Below, piece by piece: positions 8,718 to 16,299 of a stretch of 23,209 nucleotides of DNA. The stretch covers positions 1 through 23,209 of the forward strand of contig CAVGCV010000027.1 in the NCBI GenBank assembly GCA_963627995.1, in the 5' to 3' direction. Made by a program: the position numbers and the translations under genes. The notes under the pieces were generated by a model that saw only the letters and a program-made list of their open reading frames with translations, was not told where the DNA came from and ran no database searches. Source of the stretch: UBA3839 sp963627995. Its GTDB lineage: Bacteria > Bacteroidota > Bacteroidia > Bacteroidales > Bacteroidaceae. Numbering within the stretch: the stretch's first letter is position 1; each line of letters opens with the position of its first letter.

Positions 8718-8769
8718 GAAAAATAAAAGAAAGAGCACACGCCAGCCGTGAAAACTGCGTGCGCTCTTC
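8718..8769 (-). terminator. Rho-independent terminator after fcl
   Basis: On the minus strand GAAGAGCGCACGC pairs with GCGTGTGCTCTTTC (one wobble, one bulge) and is followed by a T-rich run. It lies 27 bp beyond the fcl stop and separates the gmd-fcl unit from the nuclease-helicase gene. Confidence 0.8.
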
Positions 8770-8795
8770 CCCTCTTGGCCGGAGGCCTGGTTTAG

Positions 8796-9938
8796 TCAGG
8801 CCGTTTGGTGGTTGATGCAAATGCCTTCCAGGTACCACTCGTAGAGGCGATGGATTCCCTCGTCGATTTCAATCTTGTGGTGCCAGCCGAGGTTGTGCAG
8901 CTTGGTCACATCGGTCAGCTTCCTCAGCGTTCCGTCGGGCTTGCTTCCGTCCCAACGGAGCTCGCCCTTGAAGCCGATTTCATTCATGATTTTCTCGGCC
9001 ACGGCACGGATGCTGATTTCCTTGCCTGTGCCGACATTGATGTGGCAGTTGCGTACCTCGTTGATACGGTCGGCATTGACGCGCTCGCCGAATGTGTCCT
9101 TGAAATCAACGTTGAGCAGCACGTGTACACTGGCGTCGGCCATTTCCTCGCTCCAAAGAAACTCGCGGAGGGGCGCGCCTGTCCCCCAAAGCGTGACAGC
9201 CTCGGGAGTGACGCCATAGTGTCCCAGTACGGCGAGGATGTTGGCCTCGCTGCTTGTGCCGTCCACGCGGATGGTCTGTCCGCCTTTCGCTTTCATCGTG
9301 ACGGGGCGGAGCCGGATGTCCTTGCGCACATCGTCCCATCGCCCCTCGCTCAGGCATGTGGCAAGATGAATCTTGCGCATCATCGCGGGCAGTACGTGGG
9401 AGTTCTCCAAATGGAAGTTGTCGTTGGGGCCGTAGAGGTTGGTGGGCATCACGGCAATGTAGTTCGTCCCGTATTGCAGGTTGAACGACTCGCACATCTT
9501 CAGGCCGGCAATCTTCGCGATGGCATACGGCTCGTTGGTGTACTCGAGCGGCGATGTCAGCAGGCAGTCCTCGCGCATGGGCTGTGGGGCTTCGCGCGGA
9601 TAGATGCACGTGGAGCCGAGGAACAGCAGTTTCCTCACCTCGTGCCGCCAGCTTTCGCCGATGACATTTTGCTGGATTTGCAGGTTCTGGTAGATGAAGT
9701 CGGCGCGGTACTGCAGGTTGGCCATGATGCCGCCCACGTGGGCGGCCGCCAGCACCACGGCGTCGGGGCGCTCGTCGTCGAAGAATTGCTTGACGGCGGT
9801 GGGGTCGAGCAGGTCGAGCTCCTTGTGGCTGCGGCCGACGAGGTTCGTGTAGCCGCGCCGCTGCAGGTTGCTCCAAATGGCGGAACCCACCAGCCCGCGG
9901 TGTCCTGCGACATAAATCTTTGCGGTTTTCTCTAACAT
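8796..9938 (-). CDS. fcl: GDP-L-fucose synthase
   Basis: A 380-residue short-chain dehydrogenase/reductase that epimerises and reduces GDP-4-keto-6-deoxymannose to GDP-L-fucose with NADPH, the second step after Gmd. The Rossmann motif is AGHRGLVGS (11-19); the catalytic triad is Ser109 (LGSTCIYP), Tyr138 and Lys142 (YAIAK). It is about 60 residues longer than the E. coli enzyme; the extra material lies mainly around residues 205-255 (DDVRKDIRLRPV through GTSSEANILAVLGHYG), an insertion I recall in Bacteroidetes homologues. The start at 9938 places the Rossmann motif normally; a longer frame from 9995 would run into gmd. It follows gmd by 22 bp and ends before a terminator, so the two form one unit. 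The product feeds fucosylated capsule or glycoprotein synthesis. Confidence 0.96.
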   Translation of the reverse strand: MLEKTAKIYVAGHRGLVGSAIWSNLQRRGYTNLVGRSHKELDLLDPTAVKQFFDDERPDAVVLAAAHVGGIMANLQYRADFIYQNLQIQQNVIGESWRHEVRKLLFLGSTCIYPREAPQPMREDCLLTSPLEYTNEPYAIAKIAGLKMCESFNLQYGTNYIAVMPTNLYGPNDNFHLENSHVLPAMMRKIHLATCLSEGRWDDVRKDIRLRPVTMKAKGGQTIRVDGTSSEANILAVLGHYGVTPEAVTLWGTGAPLREFLWSEEMADASVHVLLNVDFKDTFGERVNADRINEVRNCHINVGTGKEISIRAVAEKIMNEIGFKGELRWDGSKPDGTLRKLTDVTKLHNLGWHHKIEIDEGIHRLYEWYLEGICINHQTA

Positions 9939-9960
9939 GGCGTATGCTCCCGGTATGGAT

Positions 9961-11052
9961 TTACTTGACAATGCCTTTTTCCAAGAATTCGGCAAGGTTG
10001 GTGTGGATGCGCTCCGACGCCCGCTCCACGGCCACCTTGGCCATGTCGTGCTCGACCATGATGCGCACGAGCTCCTCGAACGAGGTCTTCGACGGGTCCC
10101 ATCCCAACTGCTCCTTTGCCTTGGTCGGGTCGCCCCAAAGGTTCACCACGTCGGTGGGGCGGTAGAAGTCGGGCGACACCTCGACGAGGACGCGCCCTGT
10201 CGCCTTGTCGGCCCCTTTCTCGTCCATGCCCTCGCCCGTGAACTCCAGCTCGATTCCCACGTGCTTGAACGCGTGGTAGCAGAACTCGCGCACGCTGTGC
10301 TGCACGCCGGTGGCGATGACAAAGTCCTCGGGCTTCTTGTTCTGGAGGATCAGCCACATGCACTCCACGTAGTCCTTGGCGTAGCCCCAGTCGCGGAGCG
10401 ACGACAGGTTGCCGAGGTAGAGCTTGTCCTGTTTCCCCTGGGCGATTCGTGCGGCTGCGAGGGTGATTTTCCGTGTGACGAAAGTCTCGCCCCTGCGTTC
10501 GGACTCGTGGTTGAAGAGTATGCCCGAGCAGCAGAACATGTTGTATGCCTCGCGGTACTCCTTGACAATCCAGAAGCCATAGAGCTTGGCGACGGCATAA
10601 GGGCTGTACGGGTGGAACGGCGTGTTTTCGTTCTGGGGCACCTCCTCCACCTTGCCGTAGAGCTCGGACGTCGAGGCCTGGTAGATGCGGCAGGTGTCCC
10701 CCAGCCCGCAGAGGCGGACGGCCTCCAGCACGCGGAGCACGCCGGTGGCGTCGACGTCGGCTGTGAACTCGGGGGAGTCGAAGCTGACCTGCACGTGGCT
10801 CTGCGCGGCGAGGTTGTAGATTTCGGTGGGCCGCACCTTGCTGACGACCTGGAGAATGGACATGGAGTCGCTCATGTCGCCGTAGTGGAGGTGGAAGCGC
10901 TCTTGGCCCTCGAGGTGGGCGATGCGCTCGCGGTAGTCGACGGACGAGCGGCGGATGACGCCGTGCACTTCGTAGCCTTTTTGTAGCAGGAACTCGGACA
11001 GATAGGAGCCGTCCTGGCCTGTCACGCCGGTAATCAAGGCGACATTTCTCAT
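9961..11052 (-). CDS. gmd: GDP-mannose 4,6-dehydratase
   Basis: A 363-residue enzyme that converts GDP-D-mannose to GDP-4-keto-6-deoxy-D-mannose, the first step toward GDP-L-fucose. The N-terminal nucleotide-binding motif is TGVTGQDGSYL (8-18), followed by GVIRRSS (31-37), which binds the NADP phosphate. Catalytic residues are Thr128 and Glu130 (STSELYG), Tyr152 and Lys156 (YSPYAVAK). The GRVLVEVSPDFYRPTDV stretch and the WDPSKTSFEELV tail are typical. Length is normal for the family. It is the first gene of the gmd-fcl pair and has a candidate promoter 44 bp upstream. Confidence 0.97.
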   Translation of the reverse strand: MRNVALITGVTGQDGSYLSEFLLQKGYEVHGVIRRSSVDYRERIAHLEGQERFHLHYGDMSDSMSILQVVSKVRPTEIYNLAAQSHVQVSFDSPEFTADVDATGVLRVLEAVRLCGLGDTCRIYQASTSELYGKVEEVPQNENTPFHPYSPYAVAKLYGFWIVKEYREAYNMFCCSGILFNHESERRGETFVTRKITLAAARIAQGKQDKLYLGNLSSLRDWGYAKDYVECMWLILQNKKPEDFVIATGVQHSVREFCYHAFKHVGIELEFTGEGMDEKGADKATGRVLVEVSPDFYRPTDVVNLWGDPTKAKEQLGWDPSKTSFEELVRIMVEHDMAKVAVERASERIHTNLAEFLEKGIVK

Positions 11053-11095
11053 GGTGTGGGGATGTTTTGTTTTTCGGTGTCTTGCATTGATGGCG

Positions 11096-11103
11096 TAAAG
11101 TTA
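11096..11103 (-). promoter_or_regulatory. Candidate -7 element upstream of gmd
   Basis: On the minus strand TAACTTTA matches TAnnTTTG in seven of eight positions, 44 bp before the gmd start and downstream of the PL11 terminator. No convincing TTTG is seen at the -33 spacing, so support is moderate. Confidence 0.4.
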
Positions 11104-11157
11104 GTGATTTATGGCTGAAACGAACGTGTTTCAGGTGGCGAAACGGCGCAGGCCGGC

Positions 11158-11198
11158 AAAAAGGACGGTGCACCGCGCGTGTCTGCGCGGTGCACCGT
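11158..11198 (-). terminator. Strong rho-independent terminator of the PL11 gene
   Basis: On the minus strand ACGGTGCACCGCGC pairs perfectly over 14 bp with GCGCGGTGCACCGT around a 6-nt loop, followed by CCTTTTT. It starts 40 bp after the lyase stop codon and isolates that gene from gmd. Confidence 0.9.
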
Positions 11199-11237
11199 GA
11201 CGTTTTGTGGCCTGGGCGGCGGCCGGCGGCCGGCTGC

Positions 11238-14200
11238 CTATTTGCGTACTTTCTTCACCATCGTCTCGCTGCCGCTGGTGATGCGGAGCATGTATACACC
11301 CGCCGGGAGCGAAGAGCGGCGGAACGCCGCTTCGGCCTCTCCGAAGGCGGTGGTGTATTCGTCGACGACGGCACCGTTCGTGGCAACGACTTGAACGCCG
11401 ACCTCGGTGTCAGCCGCCAGTCCTTGGATGCCCGTCGGGACTACGTCGGTCACAAACAGCAAGCCCTCCTTCAGGCGCGACGTGTCCCAGTAGAGACCCT
11501 TCTCCAGGCTGATGACCTCGCTTTCGAGCGTCGGGCTTCCGCTGAATGTCTTGGCGTCCCAAATGACGATGGAGTCGCCCACGTTGGGGGAGAACGACGG
11601 GCTGTAGAACAGGGAGACGGTGCCGTTCATGGTCAGCCGGTTGATGTTGCCGATGCTGGCCCCGCCCCGGCTGCTGCTCGTTGCCGCCTTGTTGATGCCG
11701 AGGCGAAGAACGCCCGTTTGGCTGAACGTCACGTTCTTCCCGCCAAAGTTCATGATGCCCGAGGTGCCGCTGGCCGTGATGCCCGCCTGCAGCGTGCCGT
11801 TGACGGTCGTGGAGCTGTTGGTCAGGCCCGTGCCGCTGGTCGTCCCCGACAGCGTCGCGCCTTTCTGCACGGTCAGCGCGCCCGTGCCCAGCAGCGCGCC
11901 CGAGGAGAAGTGGAGCTCGCCCTCGTCCACGCGGGTCGCGCCCGAGTAGTCGTTGTCGCTGCTGCCCTTTCCGAGCGACATCTTTCCGGCGCCGGCTTTG
12001 GTGAGTGCGGCCGTCCCCGTGATGCGCCCTTTCCAGCTCCAGTTGGTGTCGTTGCCGAGCTTCCACGTGGCGTTGCCCGACGCGCCGGTCTGGCTGAAGC
12101 TGACGACGCCGCCCAGTGCGCCGGCGTCGCCCGTCACCTTGCCGATGGCGAACGTCTTGCCCGACGAGTTCATGACCGTCACGCCCGACGAGACGTCGAG
12201 CGTCGCGTTGGGCAGCCCGTTGCTGTTGTCGAACGTGAAGGCTGTGTTGCTGGCCGCCGTGGCCTTCACCGTCCCGGTGAACTTCGACCAGTTGCCGGTG
12301 ATTCTTGTGCGCGGGGCCAGGTACGACGGGATGTAGACGGTCAGCTCGCCTTCGCCTGTCAGCGCGTTGGCGTAGGAGGCGCGCCCGCACAGGTTCCACG
12401 TGCCTTTCTTTTCTGCGGGAACCGACAGCGCGTAGGTGGAGTTGACGTTCTCGACGGTTTCCGACAGTGTCCCGCCCTGGAACTCGACGTTCTTGGCGGG
12501 CGTATTGTGCCCGTTCATGACCACCGTCCCGGCGGCGATCGTGAGCTTGGTCAGGCTCGGGTTGCCGACGTTGAGCTTCATCCACCCCGTTCCGCGCTTC
12601 GTGAGCAGCGTGCCCGATATGGCCTTGCTGGTGGAGAAGTCGGCCGAGTTGTTGATGACGCCGCCCTCCTCGGTCAGTATCTGCATGGGCGAGCCTTGCG
12701 TCACGGCGGCGGTCGTCTGGAGCACGGCCCCGTTCTCGATGATGAACTTGCTGGCCGCGGTGGTCACGCCGCCCAGGCCGCCTTTCGCCTGGTTCTCGTT
12801 GGAGAGCGACGCGACGCGCACCGTGCCGCCCGAGATGCGCGTGCCGCCCGTGTAGGCGTTGTCGGTGCTGATGGTGAGGGTGGAGGCGCCGCGCTTGACG
12901 AGCGTGGAGCTGCCGACGATGGAGCCGGTGCCGCCAAACGTGTAGGCCTTGCTGTTGTCCACGATGACGGAGTCGGCCTCGATGTCGTCGGACAGCATGA
13001 CGTCGGTCTGTGCCGCGTTGTCGTCGAAGAGCACCTTGTCGCCCGTCACGAACACTTCGTCCGTCACTTCCGGGCTGAGCGCGCTGGTGAAGTTCTTCGC
13101 GCCGCCCATGTTCCAGATGTTGCTCTCGTTGCCGTTCCAGATGACGGACGACGGGTCGCGCAGGCTGGAGACGACGAGGTATATCTTGTTGCCCTCTTGC
13201 TCCAGGGCCGCCTTCACGTCGGTGCTCAGGCCCTCGATTTTGATGCTGCCAAGGCTGCCTCCCACACTGCCCGCCTCGGCAATGAGGTATTTGCCCACGG
13301 CCACGCTTTCGCCCTCAGCCAAGTGGGGGACGATTTCGATGACGGGCGTGAGGTACTGCGGCCCGTAGGCCCAGTCCTTGGTCCCGACGGTCAGGCTCTT
13401 GGCCGTCACCTTGTCGGCGGTCAAGTCGTTGTAGATGTCGATGACGAGGCGCGCGCCGAAGCCCAGCACGAGCGTGTCGGTCGTCACCTCGCCCCTGGCG
13501 TCCGCGCCGCCCGGGCGCAGCTTGGAGGCGTAGTCCATGTGGATGCTGCGGAACTCGCCGCCGCTGGAGTTGAGCTCGGCGAAGCGGTTGAGCCACAGGC
13601 GCGAGTTCTTCAGCTTTCCGTCGAAGTTGAGCGTGCCGGCCCAGATGTCGGTGTTGCCCGTGTGCTTCTGCTCCACGCCGGGCAGGGTGAGGATGCCGTC
13701 GCCCTGCTTCACCAGGCGCATGCCGCCCGTGAACGCGCCGCCGCTGACGGTGCAGGTGAAGTATTTTTCCGTCGGATGGCTCACGCCCTGCGCGTCGCGC
13801 GTGCCGTTGCCCGTCACGTGCGAGGGGACGTTGAACGTCGCGATGTAGGGCGACGCGCCGTCGGCCACGCTGATTTTCGTGTCGTTCGTCTCGCACACGA
13901 TGACGTGCTCATCCTTCTGGCCGGCGCCGATGGTGCCGCCGTTGGCAATCTCCACGCGGCCGGTCATCGTCAGTGGCGGCGGAGGCGTGGTGATGCCCTC
14001 CATCTCGCCCAGGAAGTAGCTCTTGTGGGGCGGCTGGTTGTAGCCGACGGACTGCCACACCATGGCGTTGCGGTACTGGTGGTCGTGCCAGAGGGTGTAG
14101 ACGCGGTGCTCGGTCGGCACGTCGGTGGTGTAGATGCGGATTTTCGTGTTGCCGTCGGCGCGGACGACGATTTCCTCGCGCCAGTCGCCGAGGATGTCGC

Positions 14201-15860
14201 CCATGGCGGCGGGGTTGTTCTTCGACCAGTTGTTCATGTTGCAGCCGCTGGACATGAAGATGCGACCGCCGAACGGCTTGTAGACGGCCGCCTCGCGCTC
14301 GGTGCCCGGGCTGTCGAGCACCTCGTCGCAGAGGTCGCCGTCCCAGTAGATGCGGAAGTTGAGGTGCGACCAGTAGAGCGCGTCGTAGACGGAGGTGGCG
14401 TCCGGCAGGACGCCGCTTGCGTAGGTCTTGTCGGCCACGGTCGACACGTAGCCCGTCTGCGTGCTGCGCCCGAGGCTGCCGGGGTAGTCGTTGGTGAAGT
14501 TGGCGCAGAGCGCGCGGCCGTCGTCGCCCGACGACTTCAGGCGGTAGTAGATTTTGCCGGTCGTGGCGTTGAAGTAGGTGCAGGCCGGGCTGGTCTCGTT
14601 GCAGACGAACTGCTCCTGCCCGTGGCGGTAGGGGTCGAGGTCGGCGCAGTGCTGCGCGTCGCCGTGTCCGAGCCCCGTGGTGCAGAGGCCCTTGCCGTTG
14701 TCGTCGATGACCATCGAGCCGAACATGATTTCGTCGCGCCCGTCCCAGTCCACGTCGGCAATGGAGAAGTTGTGGTAGCCCTGCCCGAACCACGGGCTGC
14801 TGGCGCTGTACTCGTTCCAGCGCCAGCGCTGCTTCAGCTCGTGGGTGGCGGGATCCACGTCGAGGGCGCACATCTTGTGGCGCGTGTAGCAGCCGCGCCC
14901 GAGGAAGATGCTGGCGTGGCGGCCGTCGAGGAAGGGCGCGCCGAAGTAGTGCTTCGCCGAGCGGTGTCCCGTGTCGTTCTTGCCCCACACGGTGGCGTAG
15001 TCGCTCTCGCCGCTCTCGAAGCGGGGCAGCGGGTAGGCCATGGGGGTGAACTGGCTGCTCATGCCGTCCCAGCCGTAGGGCTCGCCCGTCGCGCCTTCCA
15101 TGTAGAGCAGGTACTCCGCCCCGTCGCGCGTGTACTCCGTGCGGGGCGCCACGTAGGTGGCGCTGCCGATGGCGATGGTCTTGCCCGAGGCCGTGTGGAT
15201 GTACATGTTGTCGGCGCCGCGCATCAGCGTCTCGGCCTTGCCGTCCCCGTCCCAGTCGTAGGCCACGATGTCCCACTGCTCGTCGGCCCCGGCCATGAGG
15301 TTCGGGCCGCAGTCAATCCACCACAGCCGCTCGCCCGCCATCGTGTAGCACTCGAGGTGGTGGAACTTCGTGGTGTTGCTGGCGCTGAGGATGTCGCCGC
15401 TGTAGTTGCGCTTGACGATGAACTCCACCACGCCGTCGCCGTTCACGTCGCCCAGCGAGATGTCGTTGATGACGTACTCGGAGGTCACGTCGTTGCCGTC
15501 CCGGTCGGTGACGCTGGCCACGGGGATGTCGAGGTAGTTGCCGCTCCAGCGCTTGGCGGCGGCGGACAGCCCTTGCGACTGGCCCCGCACGACGGCCTCC
15601 ACCTGGTAGCTGCCGGCGGCGGTGCTGGCGTGCAGGAAGTTGGATGCCGAGAGCGGCGCGGAATTGACCTTCGTGCCGTTGAAGTAGACGTTGTACCTCG
15701 TGTCGTAGTATTCCTCTCCGAAGATTCTCCAGCTGACGAGCGTTCCCGTCCCGGATGGCACTGCCACCACGCCGCGGTCAATCTTGTCGGTCTTGCGCTG
15801 GGCAAAGGCGGATGTCGTGGCGAACAGGGCCACCAGCATCAGTGCGAACAATTTTTTCAT
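11238..15860 (-). CDS. Secreted rhamnogalacturonan lyase (PL11) with autotransporter-type repeats and sorting domain
   Basis: A 1540-residue extracellular enzyme predicted to cleave the rhamnogalacturonan I backbone by beta-elimination. Residues 1-20 are a signal peptide (LFALMLVALFATTSAFA, then Q). Residues about 22-650 match the YesW/YesX-type PL11 fold: VAVPSGTGTLVSWRIFG and YNVYFNGTKV at the N-terminus, then propeller calcium loops (DVNGDG, DWDGDG, DVDWDG), MGDILGDWREE and LWHDHQYRNAM. Beyond this, four stretches fit the autotransporter-associated beta-strand repeat (near residues 716, 986, 1085 and 1285; for example LVKRGASTLTI and NAYTGGTRISGGTVRV), suggesting a long beta-helix stalk. 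The end (LPAGVYMLRITSG, MVKKVRK) resembles a type IX secretion sorting domain. The usual PL11 length is near 600 residues. The gene has its own promoter and terminator. Confidence 0.93.
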   Translation of the reverse strand: MKKLFALMLVALFATTSAFAQRKTDKIDRGVVAVPSGTGTLVSWRIFGEEYYDTRYNVYFNGTKVNSAPLSASNFLHASTAAGSYQVEAVVRGQSQGLSAAAKRWSGNYLDIPVASVTDRDGNDVTSEYVINDISLGDVNGDGVVEFIVKRNYSGDILSASNTTKFHHLECYTMAGERLWWIDCGPNLMAGADEQWDIVAYDWDGDGKAETLMRGADNMYIHTASGKTIAIGSATYVAPRTEYTRDGAEYLLYMEGATGEPYGWDGMSSQFTPMAYPLPRFESGESDYATVWGKNDTGHRSAKHYFGAPFLDGRHASIFLGRGCYTRHKMCALDVDPATHELKQRWRWNEYSASSPWFGQGYHNFSIADVDWDGRDEIMFGSMVIDDNGKGLCTTGLGHGDAQHCADLDPYRHGQEQFVCNETSPACTYFNATTGKIYYRLKSSGDDGRALCANFTNDYPGSLGRSTQTGYVSTVADKTYASGVLPDATSVYDALYWSHLNFRIYWDGDLCDEVLDSPGTEREAAVYKPFGGRIFMSSGCNMNNWSKNNPAAMGDILGDWREEIVVRADGNTKIRIYTTDVPTEHRVYTLWHDHQYRNAMVWQSVGYNQPPHKSYFLGEMEGITTPPPPLTMTGRVEIANGGTIGAGQKDEHVIVCETNDTKISVADGASPYIATFNVPSHVTGNGTRDAQGVSHPTEKYFTCTVSGGAFTGGMRLVKQGDGILTLPGVEQKHTGNTDIWAGTLNFDGKLKNSRLWLNRFAELNSSGGEFRSIHMDYASKLRPGGADARGEVTTDTLVLGFGARLVIDIYNDLTADKVTAKSLTVGTKDWAYGPQYLTPVIEIVPHLAEGESVAVGKYLIAEAGSVGGSLGSIKIEGLSTDVKAALEQEGNKIYLVVSSLRDPSSVIWNGNESNIWNMGGAKNFTSALSPEVTDEVFVTGDKVLFDDNAAQTDVMLSDDIEADSVIVDNSKAYTFGGTGSIVGSSTLVKRGASTLTISTDNAYTGGTRISGGTVRVASLSNENQAKGGLGGVTTAASKFIIENGAVLQTTAAVTQGSPMQILTEEGGVINNSADFSTSKAISGTLLTKRGTGWMKLNVGNPSLTKLTIAAGTVVMNGHNTPAKNVEFQGGTLSETVENVNSTYALSVPAEKKGTWNLCGRASYANALTGEGELTVYIPSYLAPRTRITGNWSKFTGTVKATAASNTAFTFDNSNGLPNATLDVSSGVTVMNSSGKTFAIGKVTGDAGALGGVVSFSQTGASGNATWKLGNDTNWSWKGRITGTAALTKAGAGKMSLGKGSSDNDYSGATRVDEGELHFSSGALLGTGALTVQKGATLSGTTSGTGLTNSSTTVNGTLQAGITASGTSGIMNFGGKNVTFSQTGVLRLGINKAATSSSRGGASIGNINRLTMNGTVSLFYSPSFSPNVGDSIVIWDAKTFSGSPTLESEVISLEKGLYWDTSRLKEGLLFVTDVVPTGIQGLAADTEVGVQVVATNGAVVDEYTTAFGEAEAAFRRSSLPAGVYMLRITSGSETMVKKVRK

Positions 15861-15903
15861 GCTTGTTAATGATTAGGTATGGTTATTAGTTGAGTTAGTC
15901 GTG

Positions 15904-15935
15904 CAAAGGTAGCGAGATTTTGCAAGAAACACAAA
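15904..15935 (-). promoter_or_regulatory. Promoter of the rhamnogalacturonan lyase gene
   Basis: On the minus strand TTTG (15935-15932), exactly 20 nt, then TACCTTTG (15911-15904): a full match to the Bacteroidetes primary sigma consensus. The predicted transcript starts near 15898, leaving a leader of about 38 nt that is AT-rich just before the ATG. Confidence 0.85.
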
Positions 15936-15994
15936 AGTGGCGCGCTGTTTTGCGAAAGGCACTGCGGGGAAAGTCCCGGAGCGGACGGCCGGGA

Positions 15995-16102
15995 AAAAAC
16001 ACTGCGGAGGGGCTGGGAGGTGTCCGCAGAGAAAAAGTTTTTCGTCCGCGGAGGAAATATATTTTCTCCGCGGAGCGCGGGAATTTTCTCCGCAGTGTTT
16101 TT
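15995..16102. repeat. Nested inverted repeat in the divergent intergenic region
   Basis: The outer arms AAAAACACTGCGGAG (15995-16009) and CTCCGCAGTGTTTTT (16088-16102) are perfect 15-bp inverse complements. Inside lies a 30-bp near-palindrome at 16045-16074 (14 of 15 pairs; ends TCCGCGGAG and CTCCGCGGA) and a small GAAAAA/TTTTTC hairpin at 16031-16043. The interval 15861-16299 holds no gene; it carries this element between two divergent promoters. It may be a small mobile or REP-like element, or a regulatory structure. Confidence 0.7.
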
Positions 16103-16159
16103 GAAGGACTTTTAAGGCGCTGGAAAACAGTGTGTTGCGTGTGCCGGTGTCTCCGGCGG

Positions 16160-16191
16160 CTTGTTTTTCTCGTTTTTTATGACTTACTTTG
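16160..16191 (+). promoter_or_regulatory. Promoter of the topoisomerase IV operon
   Basis: CTTG (16160-16163), 20 nt, then TTACTTTG (16184-16191): three of four and seven of eight matches to the Bacteroidetes consensus. Transcription would start near 16196, which rules out the in-frame ATG at 16189 and leaves a leader of about 104 nt. Confidence 0.6.
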
Positions 16192-16299
16192 CATGGGGTA
16201 GCCGCACTTGGCCGGCTGTCCGCCCGAAGGCCCGCTCGGTGCCGCAGGGCGAGGACAACACGCATACTAACATATATAATAAGGAAAGGGACGAACAAC

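Noticed and set aside
6600..8726. 708-codon open frame antisense to the nuclease-helicase
   Set aside because: It is a shadow of the helicase gene; the translation shows no motif.
8718..8769. N-terminal extension of the helicase from an ATG at 8738 (hydrophobic LFLLFFPIFVFLF)
   Set aside because: The hydrophobic stretch is encoded by the terminator T-tract and promoter; a DNA helicase with a signal-like N-terminus is implausible and the ATG at 8681 fits.
11190..15869. 1559-codon open frame on the plus strand opposite the PL11 gene
   Set aside because: It is an antisense shadow created by GC-rich codon bias; the minus-strand product has a signal peptide, known domains, a promoter and a terminator.
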